A stretch of 64,000 bases of DNA from Hymenobacter terrestris (GCF_013377905.1 NZ_JABKAV010000004.1:62001-126000); one strand, 5' to 3'; positions 45,978-55,023 are shown, numbered from the stretch's first letter. Notes: a model not told the origin generated them from the letters alone. Translations and numbers: made by a program.

Positions 45978-46558
45978 AAAATGGCCGATTCAGCGGTTAT
46001 AAAAGCGCGCACCAGTCGTTCGGCTTCGTCGACGGCCTTATCGAGGTCATCGTTGGTGATGACCACGTCAAAGCGGTCTTCAAACGTAAGCTCGAAGTTG
46101 GCCTTGTATAAGCGGGCTGAGATGCTGGCTTCCGAGTCGGTAGCGCGGTGGCGGAGGCGTTGCTCCAGGATTTCCAGCGAAGGAGGTTTCACGAACACCG
46201 CTAAAGCACGGTCTTGGTAAAACTCCTTGATGCTGAGGCCACCTTTCACATCTACATCGAGCACCGAGTGCTGGCCATTTTCCCAGATGCGCTCGACTTC
46301 TTGCTTCAACGTGCCATAGAACGCGCCTTCGTACACCTCTTCCCACTCCACAAAATCGTCGTGGCGGATTTTCTCCTGAAACTCCTGAACGGAGATAAAG
46401 TAGTAATCCTTACCGTTGGCTTCAGTGCGGCCACGCTTATCGCGCGTGCAGGCCGAAATAGAGAAGCTCAGTTCCGGCATTCGGGCCAGCAGCCGGTGGA
46501 CAATGGTGGTTTTGCCGGCCCCGGAAGGCGCGGAGAAAGCAATGATTTTACCCTGCAT
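45974..46558 (-). CDS. gmk: Guanylate kinase
   Basis: 194 residues: P-loop APSGAGKTTIVHRL (about 10-23), SISACTRDKRGRTEANGKDY, FEFQ-like EFQEKIRHDDFVEWEEV, YGTLKQEVERIWENGQHSVL, DVKGGLSIKEFYQ. It phosphorylates GMP to GDP. It starts 9 bases after the anti-sigma gene. Confidence 0.97.
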   Translation of the reverse strand: MQGKIIAFSAPSGAGKTTIVHRLLARMPELSFSISACTRDKRGRTEANGKDYYFISVQEFQEKIRHDDFVEWEEVYEGAFYGTLKQEVERIWENGQHSVLDVDVKGGLSIKEFYQDRALAVFVKPPSLEILEQRLRHRATDSEASISARLYKANFELTFEDRFDVVITNDDLDKAVDEAERLVRAFITAESAIL

Positions 46559-46567
46559 CGGGTAAAA

Positions 46568-46858
46568 TTAGGCCATTTCTCTCTGAAGTTGGGCAAGAAT
46601 GCGCTGGGAAAGTGCAGCCGGGGCTCCTTTGCGTACCACCTTCTCAGTCAAAAAGTCGATAAAAACCTGCTGTTTCTCTAAGCTATCAAAGCATGGCGAG
46701 CAGTCTTCGGCGTGGCTGACGAAATAGTCCTCATCCTCCGCCGAGGGGTCTTGCCCCACGATAATTTGGTCGAGAATAGTATTCACGCGGTCACAGTCGG
46801 GGCCGTCGCTAAGCGCGGTGGTTGCCTGTTTGGTTGATGAGGTAGAGGTAGGTTCCAT
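46568..46858 (-). CDS. Small zinc anti-sigma factor, RsrA-like
   Basis: 96 residues, soluble, with no membrane helix. The zinc anti-sigma motif is HAEDCSPC (H49, C53, C56), preceded by C22, giving C-x26-H-x3-C-x2-C. This is nearly the spacing of the redox-sensing anti-sigma factor RsrA (C11, H37, C41, C44). The C-terminus APAALSQRILAQLQ also resembles that family. It is 26 bases after an ECF sigma gene whose product resembles SigR and is most likely its antagonist. Redox sensing is inferred from the cysteine pattern, not shown. Confidence 0.78.
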   Translation of the reverse strand: MEPTSTSSTKQATTALSDGPDCDRVNTILDQIIVGQDPSAEDEDYFVSHAEDCSPCFDSLEKQQVFIDFLTEKVVRKGAPAALSQRILAQLQREMA

Positions 46859-46884
46859 AACTACTGCCTGGCAATTGAAAGAAA

Positions 46885-47532
46885 TTAGTCGGTCGTTTCT
46901 TGGTCGTCTTCGTCGTCGGTTGCGGCTCCGTTTGTGCCATAACCCATCGAACGGGCGTATTTGTCGAGCTTCTCTTTGAGGAAATTACGGGCCCGGTGCA
47001 GGCGCGAACGCACAGTACCAATGGGGATGTCGAGCACCTTAGCCATTTCCTCGTACGTGAACCCTTCCAGGTCGCAAAGTATAATAACTGTGCGGAAATC
47101 CACTGGCAGCGAGTTTAATGCGCGCGCCACTTCGTCGCCGATGAGGTCGCGCACGGCTTGCTGCCGCATGTCCGAGGAGGTGGTACCGGCATCAGAGTCG
47201 GCCTCCACTTCTTCGGAGTTGTAGTACCCTTCGATTTCGCTGTAATCAACCTTGGCAGGTTGCTTACTTTTCTTGCGAAAATCGTTGATGAACGAGTTTT
47301 TGAGGATGCGAAACAGCCACGCTTTGGCGTTGGTCCCCGGTTCGAAGTACTCAAAGAAGCGATATGCTTTCAGATAAGTTTCCTGCACCAAGTCATTTGC
47401 ATCATCCTCATCGAGGGTGAGGCGGAAGGCGAAGTTATATAGGGGGTCGAGCACAGGCATTAGCTCGGCTTGGAAACGCCGGTCTTTTTCCTCTTTGCTC
47501 AACTTAGGGATCCGCTCGGGAGAATCGCTCAT
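46885..47532 (-). CDS. ECF sigma factor, SigR/SigH-like
   Basis: 215 residues from ATG 47532 (MSDSPERIPKLSKEEKDRRF). Region 2 reads LYNFAFRLTLDEDDANDLVQ, ETYLKAYRFFEYFEPGTNAK, AWLFRILKNSFINDFRKK. Region 4 reads ALNSLPVDFRTVIILCDLEG, FTYEEMAKVLDIPIGTVRSR, LHRARNFLKEKL. The QPGTN-AWL-RIL-N-FIN-RK pattern is that of SigR. An acidic tail (TDDEDDQETTD) ends it. A longer reading from 47580 was not used. Transcribed with the anti-sigma gene, gmk and nadD. Confidence 0.88.
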   Translation of the reverse strand: MSDSPERIPKLSKEEKDRRFQAELMPVLDPLYNFAFRLTLDEDDANDLVQETYLKAYRFFEYFEPGTNAKAWLFRILKNSFINDFRKKSKQPAKVDYSEIEGYYNSEEVEADSDAGTTSSDMRQQAVRDLIGDEVARALNSLPVDFRTVIILCDLEGFTYEEMAKVLDIPIGTVRSRLHRARNFLKEKLDKYARSMGYGTNGAATDDEDDQETTD

Positions 47533-47577
47533 GGACGCTAAAAAGTGTAGTTTTCGGGGCCGAAAACCGCGGTCAGA

Positions 47578-47585
47578 CAAATATA
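47578..47585 (-). promoter_or_regulatory. Candidate -7 box before the sigma-factor operon
   Basis: The minus strand reads TATATTTG, a full TAnnTTTG match, 45 bases before the sigma-factor start. No -33 TTG is seen at normal spacing. The box lies between this gene and the end of the O-antigen ligase-like gene. Confidence 0.45.
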
Positions 47586-47599
47586 CTGTTTATACCATT

Positions 47600-48907
47600 C
47601 TACGCCGGCGAAGGTTTGGGAGGCTGCCGGAGCCGGCGCTCAGCAGCCACAATCAGAAAGCCATAGAGAAAAACAAACAGGTTGTAACTCGTTTGCAACT
47701 CCAGCAGCGAATCGGTGAGCATGGCCACAGCCGATAGCAGCACAAATCGGTACACGTACGGATTCCGGCGTAGGGTGGGTTGCCCCAACGGCCCCAATAG
47801 CACGAGCAGCCACAGCGCCAGCCCTACTACGCCACCCGCCACCAGCTGGTGCAGGTACTGATTGTGCACCATCACGCGGTTGGCAGGCAGCAGCCCGTAG
47901 CTGCGCCAGGCGTACTGATCCATCATGGCGGCATGCGCATCGGCTGGGCCCACACCCAGCAGCGGGTGCTGACGGGCCACTACAGTGGCGGTCTGCCAGG
48001 CAGCTAGCCGCCGCGAGAGCGAGAAATGATTGATGTCGTGCTGGAGTTCGAACTGTTCGAGGTCGAAGAAGGTGTTGTTGACCCGTTCGCGCACCGAGCC
48101 TAGGGTCTGATAGGCCAACCAAGGCCCTACAGCCAGCGCCAGCAGCAGCGTAGCCCCTAGCCAGAACCGGCGGCGCACCAGCAGCGCCAGCAGCGCCTCT
48201 ATCAGCAGCAGCGTGTAAGCAGCCAGCAGTCCTGAACGGTACGCCAGCACATGCAGTACCACCACGCAGACCACTACGCTCAGGCCCAGCGCTATCCGCA
48301 GACAGTGCGGCGCGTGCCGCTGCCGAGCCATTCGGAAACCCAAAAAGGTTGCCAGCGCCAGCATCAATCCAAAGTGGATATGGAAGATGCGCGTGACGGA
48401 GGGCATACTCTGACCGAGGCGAAAAGCTTCGTTGGCAGTAGCAGGGTCGCGTAGGTACTGCCCCACGGTGGCCGCCCCAATAAGCGCTATGCCCACCACA
48501 AACAGGCTGCCCACCCCAAACCGTTGCCGGCCAGTGAGCGGTACGGCTAGCCCGAATACCAGGGGCACGGCCAGCCACGGCAGCTGCCGGAACAGCTCAT
48601 GCCGCCATTCGGGCCATTCGTGCGTGTAGAGGCCGCTAAGCAGCAGCAGCACATAGAGGCCGGCCGGAGCCCACACTGTGCGCAGTCGCAGCCATTGGGG
48701 TACTTGCCGGCGTATGTGCGGGTTGGCCAGCGCCGCCACTACCCCCACTACCGGCGCCAGTGCCACTAGGGCCCGCGAAGCCAGCAGCCCCACCACCCCG
48801 GCCACGCAGGCCAGCAACAGCAGGTATTGCGAAAGCCGGCCAGAGCACCACCAGCTTTTCCAGCCAGCGGGCTCAGGTATTGAAGAAACAGATTCGGAAG
48901 TGGGCAT
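47600..48907 (-). CDS. O-antigen ligase/Wzy-like membrane protein
   Basis: 435 residues from ATG 48907 (MPTSESVSSIPEPAG). About 10-12 transmembrane helices are visible, with a large loop near the middle-to-end that contains RLAAWQTATVVARQHPLLGV, GPADAHAAMMDQYAW and HNQYLHQLVAGGVVGLALWL. This is the pattern of the Wzy_C / O-antigen ligase family (LLGVG, HNxYL). It probably joins or polymerises surface polysaccharide at the periplasmic face. It is downstream of two glycosyltransferase genes. Confidence 0.82.
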   Translation of the reverse strand: MPTSESVSSIPEPAGWKSWWCSGRLSQYLLLLACVAGVVGLLASRALVALAPVVGVVAALANPHIRRQVPQWLRLRTVWAPAGLYVLLLLSGLYTHEWPEWRHELFRQLPWLAVPLVFGLAVPLTGRQRFGVGSLFVVGIALIGAATVGQYLRDPATANEAFRLGQSMPSVTRIFHIHFGLMLALATFLGFRMARQRHAPHCLRIALGLSVVVCVVVLHVLAYRSGLLAAYTLLLIEALLALLVRRRFWLGATLLLALAVGPWLAYQTLGSVRERVNNTFFDLEQFELQHDINHFSLSRRLAAWQTATVVARQHPLLGVGPADAHAAMMDQYAWRSYGLLPANRVMVHNQYLHQLVAGGVVGLALWLLVLLGPLGQPTLRRNPYVYRFVLLSAVAMLTDSLLELQTSYNLFVFLYGFLIVAAERRLRQPPKPSPA

Positions 48908-49062
48908 TCGGTTTAGTTGGCAGGCTAAGGCCCGGCGCGGAAACACATTGATGTGGCCTCCGTTAGTTTGGCTGGGGTTATTTACGGCCAGCTATTTATA
49001 CGGACGAGACGCAAGATATTGCCGCTGGTTGCTGATTATACCAACAAGCGGATACGCGCATT

Positions 49063-50106
49063 TTATAGGCCTGTCGGCGGCAGGAGCTTCCACTGCTGTA
49101 CGCGGGCCAGCACCAGGGCCGGCTCCAGGGCTTTAATACAGATACAAGCCGCTGGCTTAGTGCGACAGTCCTGGCAATTGGGCCGGTCGAAAACGAGGTA
49201 GTCGGCATGCGAGCCGAGCGGGGCCCAGCGGCCGGGGTGCATGGGGCGGATGGGCGGGTAGAGGCCCAGCGCGTGTCGGCCCAGCGCAGCGGCCAGGTGC
49301 AGCGGGCCAGTGCTGCCAGCCACCAACCCATCGGCGGCGGCCAGAAAAGTAATGAATTCGGGCAGGGCCAGCTGGCCGGTGAGTTCGGCCTCAATGTAAG
49401 GCTGATTTGTTGTCAGCCATTCGCGCAGTTCTTCGCCTTCGGCCGTTGTGCCCGTCACAAACACGCGGTGTCCGGCTTCGTGCAGCAGGCGGGCCAACTC
49501 CCCAAAATGCGGCAGCCCCCACTCGCGGGCGCTGCCCCGGCTGCGCGGATGCAGCACTATGTTGAGCTGGCCGGGCCCACGGGCCGCCAGCAACTCCCGC
49601 AAATCAGGACGCAGGGGTACGGTGGGCATCAGCTGCACCAAGGGAGCTACTTCAGGCAGTGGCAGCGGGGCCGGTTCGTGCAGCGGAGCCAGCAGGGCCA
49701 AGTTGAGTTGGCTTTCGTGCAGCTCGGAGTTTTTGCGGCTGAGCTTCACCAAACGGTTGCATGTCAGCCAGTGGAACCAGCGGTTGCGGGTGCCGATGCG
49801 CACCTTTATGCCCGCCAACAGCGCTAGTCGGGCCAGGTCTTTATTAGGAAAAATGTGCAGAATAGTATCGGCCCCGACGGTACGCAGAGCGGCTACCTGC
49901 TGGTTGGGCGGCAGCTGCTGCAATTCGTCGAGGCTCACAAAATCATCCAGCCAGGAGCATGCTTCGGCCACGGCGCGGGTGTAGTTTCGGCCCAGCAGCA
50001 GCACCCGGCAGCCCGGAAATAACTGCTTCAGCCGGCCAGCCACCGGCAGCGTGAGCACCACGTCGCCGATGGCGTCGGTGCGGCTGATGAGGATGGTGCG
50101 GCTCAT
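49063..50106 (-). CDS. Glycosyltransferase family 9 (heptosyltransferase-like)
   Basis: 347 residues: N-terminal ILISRTDAIGDVVLTLPVAG with the conserved Asp of GT9 enzymes, a donor-binding C-terminal half with VLHPRSRGSAREWGLPHFGE, VFVTGTTAEGEELREWLT, AADGLVAGSTGPLHLAAALG and LGLYPPIRPMHPGRWAPLG. The family adds ADP-heptose or related sugars to LPS core on the cytoplasmic side. It overlaps the upstream GT2 gene by four bases. Confidence 0.88.
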   Translation of the reverse strand: MSRTILISRTDAIGDVVLTLPVAGRLKQLFPGCRVLLLGRNYTRAVAEACSWLDDFVSLDELQQLPPNQQVAALRTVGADTILHIFPNKDLARLALLAGIKVRIGTRNRWFHWLTCNRLVKLSRKNSELHESQLNLALLAPLHEPAPLPLPEVAPLVQLMPTVPLRPDLRELLAARGPGQLNIVLHPRSRGSAREWGLPHFGELARLLHEAGHRVFVTGTTAEGEELREWLTTNQPYIEAELTGQLALPEFITFLAAADGLVAGSTGPLHLAAALGRHALGLYPPIRPMHPGRWAPLGSHADYLVFDRPNCQDCRTKPAACICIKALEPALVLARVQQWKLLPPTGL

Positions 50107-50870
50107 GCGGAAGGACGGGTTTTAAGCTTGGCGAACTTTAGAAATACGCCCCAGGCCGAAATAGCGGCAATACTGAGGCCCGCAAAGCCATCTAGGAAGC
50201 CGCCTCGCAGCACGTAGCCGTGCACGAATTTCCAGAGCGGCTTCACTACCAAATGGAAAATGGAAACCTGCCGCTTGTTCTTCAGCCAGAGCTCCTCGGC
50301 GGCAATACTGGTGAAACGGTTGAGCTGCTGCACATGCTGCTCGACGGAGGTGTAGGAGTAGTGTAGCGCGTCACCGGTCAGGGGCAGCGGCGCGGGCTGT
50401 CCGGGGGCTAGCTCGTAGCGTTCGTGCAGCAGCAGGCCCTGCCAACTGCCCAGGCGTCGGTCGTAGAGGCGCAGCTTACGGTCGGGGTACCAGCCGCCGT
50501 GGCGCACCCAGTGGCCGCAGTAGCTGGTGAGGCGGGCCAGCGTGTAGCCCCCACCCTGCCAGTTGGCCAGCGCCGCTCGGATGCTGGTTTGCAGTTCTGG
50601 CGTCAGCACCTCGTCGGCATCGAGTTGAAGCACGTGCTCGTGGCGGGCCTGGGCGGTGGCGTAGTTTTTCTGCTCGACGTAACCCGCGAAGGCATGCTGC
50701 ACCACCCGAACGCCCAGTTCCCGGCATATTTCTACTGTGCGGTCGGTAGAGAAACTATCCACCACCAGCAGTTCGGCGGCCACCGGGCGGGCGGCTTCGA
50801 GACAGCGGGCAATATTGACCTCCTCGTTGAAGGTGATGATGACGACGGACAGCGGAACGGCAGCGGGCAT
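50103..50870 (-). CDS. Glycosyltransferase family 2 (WaaE/KdtX-like)
   Basis: 255 residues from ATG 50870 (MPAAVPLSVVIITFNEEVNI); a TTG nine bases upstream is unnecessary. The GT-A fold shows VIITFNEE, LLVVDSFSTDRTVEICRELG and QLDADEVLTPELQ with the DxD-like DAD. The C-terminus YVLRGGFLDGFAGLSIAAIS is a hydrophobic, membrane-near segment typical of LPS-core glucosyl-type GT2 enzymes. It is translationally coupled to the GT9 gene. Confidence 0.88.
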   Translation of the reverse strand: MPAAVPLSVVIITFNEEVNIARCLEAARPVAAELLVVDSFSTDRTVEICRELGVRVVQHAFAGYVEQKNYATAQARHEHVLQLDADEVLTPELQTSIRAALANWQGGGYTLARLTSYCGHWVRHGGWYPDRKLRLYDRRLGSWQGLLLHERYELAPGQPAPLPLTGDALHYSYTSVEQHVQQLNRFTSIAAEELWLKNKRQVSIFHLVVKPLWKFVHGYVLRGGFLDGFAGLSIAAISAWGVFLKFAKLKTRPSA

Positions 50871-50968
50871 AGGCGGCAAATATCGGATGATTTGGGCGGC
50901 TGGCTGACTGGCGGGTTACCTGTACTACCCACAGGGCATTAAAGGTCTCATCATCCACTTCCCAAGCA

Positions 50969-51784
50969 ATGCGAATATTCTGTTTTCTGGGGCTACTCGT
51001 TTTGCTGGCTGGTTGTGATGGACTATCTAGGCCCAAGGCAGAATTCGACCCAGTAGCAGTGCGCAGCCCGCTTAACCTAGCGCGCCAGCTTGGCCCTGAC
51101 TTCACGCTCGCCGGCCCAGCAGATACGCTCCAACTTCACCTGACGTTTGATACTCCAACCGGGCGCAACATCTTCACCACTTTAGTTAACGACACAGTGC
51201 TGGCGGCCCGCGTTTTCCGGTTTCGGGGCCTATACTACTTCGTGCAAACCAAATCTGGCAGGGCAGATTGGGTGCATGCCGCATACATACGCCGCGGCCA
51301 GATAACGGGGTTCAATACCGGGTATGAGCAGATGCAAGCCCTAAGCAAACATATATTGGCTGGCAACCTCACCGAGTTGGTTCGCTTCCGCAATACCGCC
51401 AACGACAGCTTACGACTCCGTTTTGATAAACGTAAGTTCCGCAGCTTTTACGCTGCCCAACTGGATAGCCTGCTTGTTTACGAGCTATTGGCTAACAGGC
51501 TGTCGAATAGCTCAGCTGAAGCATCAGCATCTCCCGCATCACTGGTGCTCGGCCCCTACCCCAATCCGGCTTCAAAACAGGTTACTCTGGATTTCGCGAC
51601 GGATGCCAACCGGCTCATATACCTCTACAACGACCAAGGACGTCTTCTCCGCACGTTTCCAACCCTGGGCCTACGCCTGACATTTTCGGTGGCCGATTTG
51701 TCCGCTGGTAGCTACGTGTTGCGCGTGAATCAGCCCAGCTCGGAAGCAGCCCCGTTGACGCGCCGGCTTTTGGTGGAGCGGTAG
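50969..51784 (+). CDS. Lipoprotein-like protein with a type IX secretion (T9SS) C-terminal domain
   Basis: 271 residues. The N-terminus MRIFCFLGLLVLLAGCDGLS carries a lipobox with C16. The middle (20-185) is unrecognised. Residues about 190-271 form a type A T9SS sorting domain: LGPYPNPASKQVTLDF, YNDQGRLLRTF, SVADLSAGSYVLRV, and a basic RRLLVER end. Lipobox and T9SS tail together are unusual, because T9SS cargo normally carries a type I signal peptide. It could also be that C16 is not lipidated. No operon partner. Confidence 0.75.
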   Translation: MRIFCFLGLLVLLAGCDGLSRPKAEFDPVAVRSPLNLARQLGPDFTLAGPADTLQLHLTFDTPTGRNIFTTLVNDTVLAARVFRFRGLYYFVQTKSGRADWVHAAYIRRGQITGFNTGYEQMQALSKHILAGNLTELVRFRNTANDSLRLRFDKRKFRSFYAAQLDSLLVYELLANRLSNSSAEASASPASLVLGPYPNPASKQVTLDFATDANRLIYLYNDQGRLLRTFPTLGLRLTFSVADLSAGSYVLRVNQPSSEAAPLTRRLLVER

Positions 51785-51859
51785 CGCGGTCGGAAGCTGT
51801 CGGCCCGTCACCCAACTGCGCAGCCGACGCGTATAGCCAGGCAATCAACTACTAATTCC

Positions 51860-52738
51860 ATGACTATTCTTGCTTCTGAACAGATTACCCTCGTAACCGG
51901 CGCCACTTCGGGCATTGGCAAAGTAACGGCCCGTGAGCTGGTGCGCCAGGGCCACCACGTTATTTTACTGGCCCGCAACGCCGAAAAAGCCGCCCGCGTC
52001 CGCCAGGATTTCCAAGCCATTGCCCAACCCGGCCAGCGCGTCGATGTGCTGCTGTGCGACCTATCAGACCTGGGCCAGGTGCGGCGGGCGGCGGGCGAGT
52101 TCCTTCAACGCTACGACCACCTCGACCTGCTCATCAACAACGCCGGTCTGCTGTTTGGCAAGCAGCGCGAGGAGTCGGCCGACGGTTTCGAAATGACGCT
52201 GGCCACCAACCATCTCGGCCCGTTTCTACTCACCAGCCTGCTGCTGCCGGCCATGGAGAAAAGTCCGGCGGCCCGCATCGTGAACGTGGCCTCAATGGCC
52301 TACCGCTTTTCCAACCCCAAACTAGCCGACCTTAACCAAAAGCACGATTACAGCCCGCTGTGGCAGTATGGCAATACCAAGCTCTATAACATCCTCTTCA
52401 CTCAAGAATTGGCCCGGCAGCTGCGTGAGCGGGGCATCAGCAACATTGTAACCAACAGCCTGCATCCGGGCGCCGTGGCCAGTGGCTTCGGCTCAGAGTC
52501 AGGCGGATGGCTGACGCTGATGACCACGCTGGGCCGCCCGTTCATGATTTCGACTGAGCAAGGCGCCCGCACCACGCTGTTTCTGGCCACTAACCCCATT
52601 GGCGGGCAGATCAGCGGCGGCTACTTCGACAAGCAGAAGGCCAAGGCCGTGAAGCACGATTTTACGTCCCCCGATAAAGCCCGGCAACTCTGGCAGCAAA
52701 CCGAGGAAATGGTAGGCGAGAAGTTTTTTGGGAAGTAA
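51860..52738 (+). CDS. Short-chain dehydrogenase/reductase
   Basis: 292 residues. Rossmann TGATSGIG at 13-20, NNAG at 93-96, catalytic S145 in VNVASM, Y170 and K174 in QYGNTK, and a late HPGAVASGFG block. The pattern fits the retinol dehydrogenase-like (extended classical) SDRs with a substrate-binding tail to residue 292. The substrate is unknown; NADP(H) or NAD(H) use cannot be told. It is followed by a strong two-way terminator shared with ahcY. Confidence 0.9.
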   Translation: MTILASEQITLVTGATSGIGKVTARELVRQGHHVILLARNAEKAARVRQDFQAIAQPGQRVDVLLCDLSDLGQVRRAAGEFLQRYDHLDLLINNAGLLFGKQREESADGFEMTLATNHLGPFLLTSLLLPAMEKSPAARIVNVASMAYRFSNPKLADLNQKHDYSPLWQYGNTKLYNILFTQELARQLRERGISNIVTNSLHPGAVASGFGSESGGWLTLMTTLGRPFMISTEQGARTTLFLATNPIGGQISGGYFDKQKAKAVKHDFTSPDKARQLWQQTEEMVGEKFFGK

Positions 52739-52760
52739 TAAGAGTTCGTATCGAGTAAAT

Positions 52761-52798
52761 AAAAACCCCGCCCGGCGCAGTGCCGGGCGGGGTTTTTT
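52761..52798. terminator. Bidirectional terminator between SDR gene and ahcY
   Basis: Perfect 16-base arms 52761-52776 and 52782-52797 (AAAAACCCCGCCCGGC and its complement) with a 5-base loop and T/A runs on both sides. Confidence 0.95.
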
Positions 52799-52816
52799 AG
52801 AGGGAAGCCTAGAGGC

Positions 52817-54139
52817 TTAGTAACGGTACAGGTCCGACTTGAAGGGTCCTTCCACGTCCACGCCGATGTACTTGGCCTGGTGCGGGTTCAGTTCCTCCAA
52901 CTCCACGCCAATTTTGGCGAGGTGTAGGCGAGCTACTTTCTCGTCGAGGTGCTTGGGCAGGGTGTACACCTGGTTCTCGTACTGGTCGGCGTGCAGCCAC
53001 AGCTCCAATTGGGCCAGTACCTGGTTGGTGAACGAGTTCGACATTACGAACGAAGGGTGGCCAGTGGCGCAGCCTAGGTTTACCAAACGACCTTCAGCCA
53101 GCACAATAATTTCTTTGCCTTCGATGGTGTAGAGGTCTACCTGGGGCTTGATGGTATCCTTGGTGTCGCCGTAGTTATTGTTGAGCCAAGCCATGTCAAT
53201 CTCATCGTCGAAGTGACCGATGTTGCAGACGATGGCTTTGTCCTTGAGGGCGCGGAACGAAGCTTCGGTGATGATGTCGCAGTTGCCGGTGGCGGTTACC
53301 ACGATGTCGGCTTCCTTGATAGCATTCTCCATTTTCTTCACCGCGTAGCCGTCCATGGCGGCCTGCAGAGCGCAGATTGGGTCAATTTCCGTCACGATAA
53401 CGCGGGCACCGGCACCACGCAGCGAGGCGGCAGTACCTTTTCCTACGTCGCCGTAACCAGCAACCACGGCAATTTTGCCGGCCATCATCACGTCGGTAGC
53501 CCGGCGAATGGCGTCTACGGCCGATTCTTTGCAGCCATACTTGTTATCGAACTTCGACTTGGTAACCGAGTCGTTGATGTTGAAAGCGGGCATAGGCAGC
53601 GTGCCAGCCTTTACACGGTCGAGCAGGCGCAGAACGCCGGTCGTCGTTTCCTCCGACAGGCCTTTGATGCCGGCGGCCAGCTCGGGGAACTGGTTGAGGA
53701 CCATGTTGGTCAGGTCGCCACCATCGTCGAGAATCATGTTCAGCGGCTCGCGCTTCTCGCCGAAAAACAGCGTCTGCTCGATGCACCAGTTGAACTCCTC
53801 CTCCGTCATGCCCTTCCAGGCGTACACCGGAATACCGGCGGCGGCAATGGCAGCAGCGGCGTGGTCCTGGGTCGAGAAGATGTTGCACGACGACCACGTA
53901 ACGTCGGCGCCGAGGGCGGTGAGCGTTTCGATGAGCACTGCCGTCTGGATGGTCATGTGCAGGCAGCCGGCCACGCGGGCACCCTTAAGGGGCTGGCTGG
54001 CACCGTACTCCTCGCGCAGGGCCATCAGGCCAGGCATTTCGGCCTCGGCCAAACGCATTTCCTTGCGGCCCCACTCAGCGAGGCTCATGTCTTTCACTTT
54101 ATAGGGCACGTAGGCCGTCGTCGTCTTGGTCTCTACCAT
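52817..54139 (-). CDS. ahcY: Adenosylhomocysteinase
   Basis: 440 residues. Substrate domain motifs: [40 protein letters not shown] and [23 protein letters not shown]-binding Rossmann motif: [20 protein letters not shown], and the late [12 protein letters not shown] and [20 protein letters not shown]. The C-terminus [20 protein letters not shown] carries the K and Y that reach the neighbour subunit. It hydrolyses S-adenosylhomocysteine to adenosine and homocysteine in the methyl cycle. No SAH riboswitch is visible upstream. Confidence 0.98.
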   Translation of the reverse strand: MVETKTTTAYVPYKVKDMSLAEWGRKEMRLAEAEMPGLMALREEYGASQPLKGARVAGCLHMTIQTAVLIETLTALGADVTWSSCNIFSTQDHAAAAIAAAGIPVYAWKGMTEEEFNWCIEQTLFFGEKREPLNMILDDGGDLTNMVLNQFPELAAGIKGLSEETTTGVLRLLDRVKAGTLPMPAFNINDSVTKSKFDNKYGCKESAVDAIRRATDVMMAGKIAVVAGYGDVGKGTAASLRGAGARVIVTEIDPICALQAAMDGYAVKKMENAIKEADIVVTATGNCDIITEASFRALKDKAIVCNIGHFDDEIDMAWLNNNYGDTKDTIKPQVDLYTIEGKEIIVLAEGRLVNLGCATGHPSFVMSNSFTNQVLAQLELWLHADQYENQVYTLPKHLDEKVARLHLAKIGVELEELNPHQAKYIGVDVEGPFKSDLYRY

Positions 54140-54167
54140 GATATATTGGAGTTTGAGATGTCAACCA

Positions 54168-54175
54168 CAAAAATA
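54168..54175 (-). promoter_or_regulatory. Candidate -7 box for ahcY
   Basis: The minus strand reads TATTTTTG, matching TAnnTTTG, 28 bases before the ahcY start. A TTG lies 24 bases further upstream, slightly far from the usual 19-21. Confidence 0.45.
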
Positions 54176-54211
54176 CAAAAAAGTTAGGGCGGCTCCTTAC
54201 AATCTCATTAA

Positions 54212-54256
54212 AGTACGAATGCCTGTCTCTCTTTCGAGAAAACAGGCATTCGTACT
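54212..54256 (-). terminator. Terminator-like hairpin after the DUF4397 gene
   Basis: Perfect 15-base arms 54212-54226 and 54242-54256 with a loop that itself can form a small TCTC/GAGA stem. On the minus strand TTTAATG follows, so the T run is weak. Confidence 0.65.
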
Positions 54257-54276
54257 AAACAAGTGGCCGTTACCGC

Positions 54277-55023
54277 TTAGTTGTTGGCGATAATAGAGGC
54301 TTTGGGCTGCTGCGCTGCTGCCGCGCCAGGATTTGCAATACCGCGTACAAGTACAGTGTAAATCTTGCCGGCTTCCAGCGTTTTGGTGCCGGTGCCCGAT
54401 CCTGAGCCGTCTCCCACAGTCAGCAAAGTGGTGCGGGGCGTGCCCGTAGTAGTTACCGTCAGTGTAGGAGCAGTACCCGCGTTAACGGATATAAAGGCAG
54501 ATGCGGTACCAAAAGCCACGTCGGGCGTTATGTCGCTCGGTGCGGTACCAACCAAAGCAGGCACGCTTAGTCGCACTGGCGAAGGGGCACCAGTGGCCAA
54601 ATGTACCAGCCGGATTTTGGCCTGACCGGTGGCAGGAGCCGTCAGATCATCTGCAAAACTGATCAGATCGGCGCTGCCAATAGTGGCCGTGGGCGAGTAG
54701 GCAAATACTGAGTAGTTCTGGTTGGCCGCTATATCCAGCTTCTTTTTTGTAATCTCCTGAGTGCCGTTGTTGATGCGGAACTCGGGGCTGCCGGCATTCA
54801 CATTCAAGTAGGCGCTGTTCTGACCGTAGTTCAGCTGCCCAACCTGAGTGTCATTGACAAAGGCAGTCACCTGGCTGGGAGAGGCGGCGGCAGCGTGCAC
54901 GAGCAGCACCCGGCCTTGTTGGGGAGCGGGGTCCTTATCGTCGTCGCCGCAGGCCGAAAAAGCCAGCATAGCAGGCAGGGTAGCCAAAAGAGCAACGGGG
55001 CGGATGGAAGAAAACAGATTCAT
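54277..55023 (-). CDS. DUF4397 domain lipoprotein
   Basis: 248 residues from ATG 55023; the longer reading to 55119 gives no signal peptide. The lipobox is FSAC with C25. Two DUF4397-type halves follow: RVLLVHAAAASPSQVTAFVN ... SAYLNVNAGSPEFRI and AKIRLVHLATGAPSPVRLSV ... ISVNAGTAPTLTV, then ALEAGKIYTVLVRGI-like end. The family is a surface or periplasmic beta-sandwich of unknown role in Bacteroidota. Single gene. Confidence 0.85.
   Translation of the reverse strand: MNLFSSIRPVALLATLPAMLAFSACGDDDKDPAPQQGRVLLVHAAAASPSQVTAFVNDTQVGQLNYGQNSAYLNVNAGSPEFRINNGTQEITKKKLDIAANQNYSVFAYSPTATIGSADLISFADDLTAPATGQAKIRLVHLATGAPSPVRLSVPALVGTAPSDITPDVAFGTASAFISVNAGTAPTLTVTTTGTPRTTLLTVGDGSGSGTGTKTLEAGKIYTVLVRGIANPGAAAAQQPKASIIANN

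Noticed and set aside
54140-54276. S-adenosylhomocysteine riboswitch before ahcY
   Set aside because: No conserved SAH-riboswitch core was seen; only a -7 box and the hairpin of the neighbouring gene are present.
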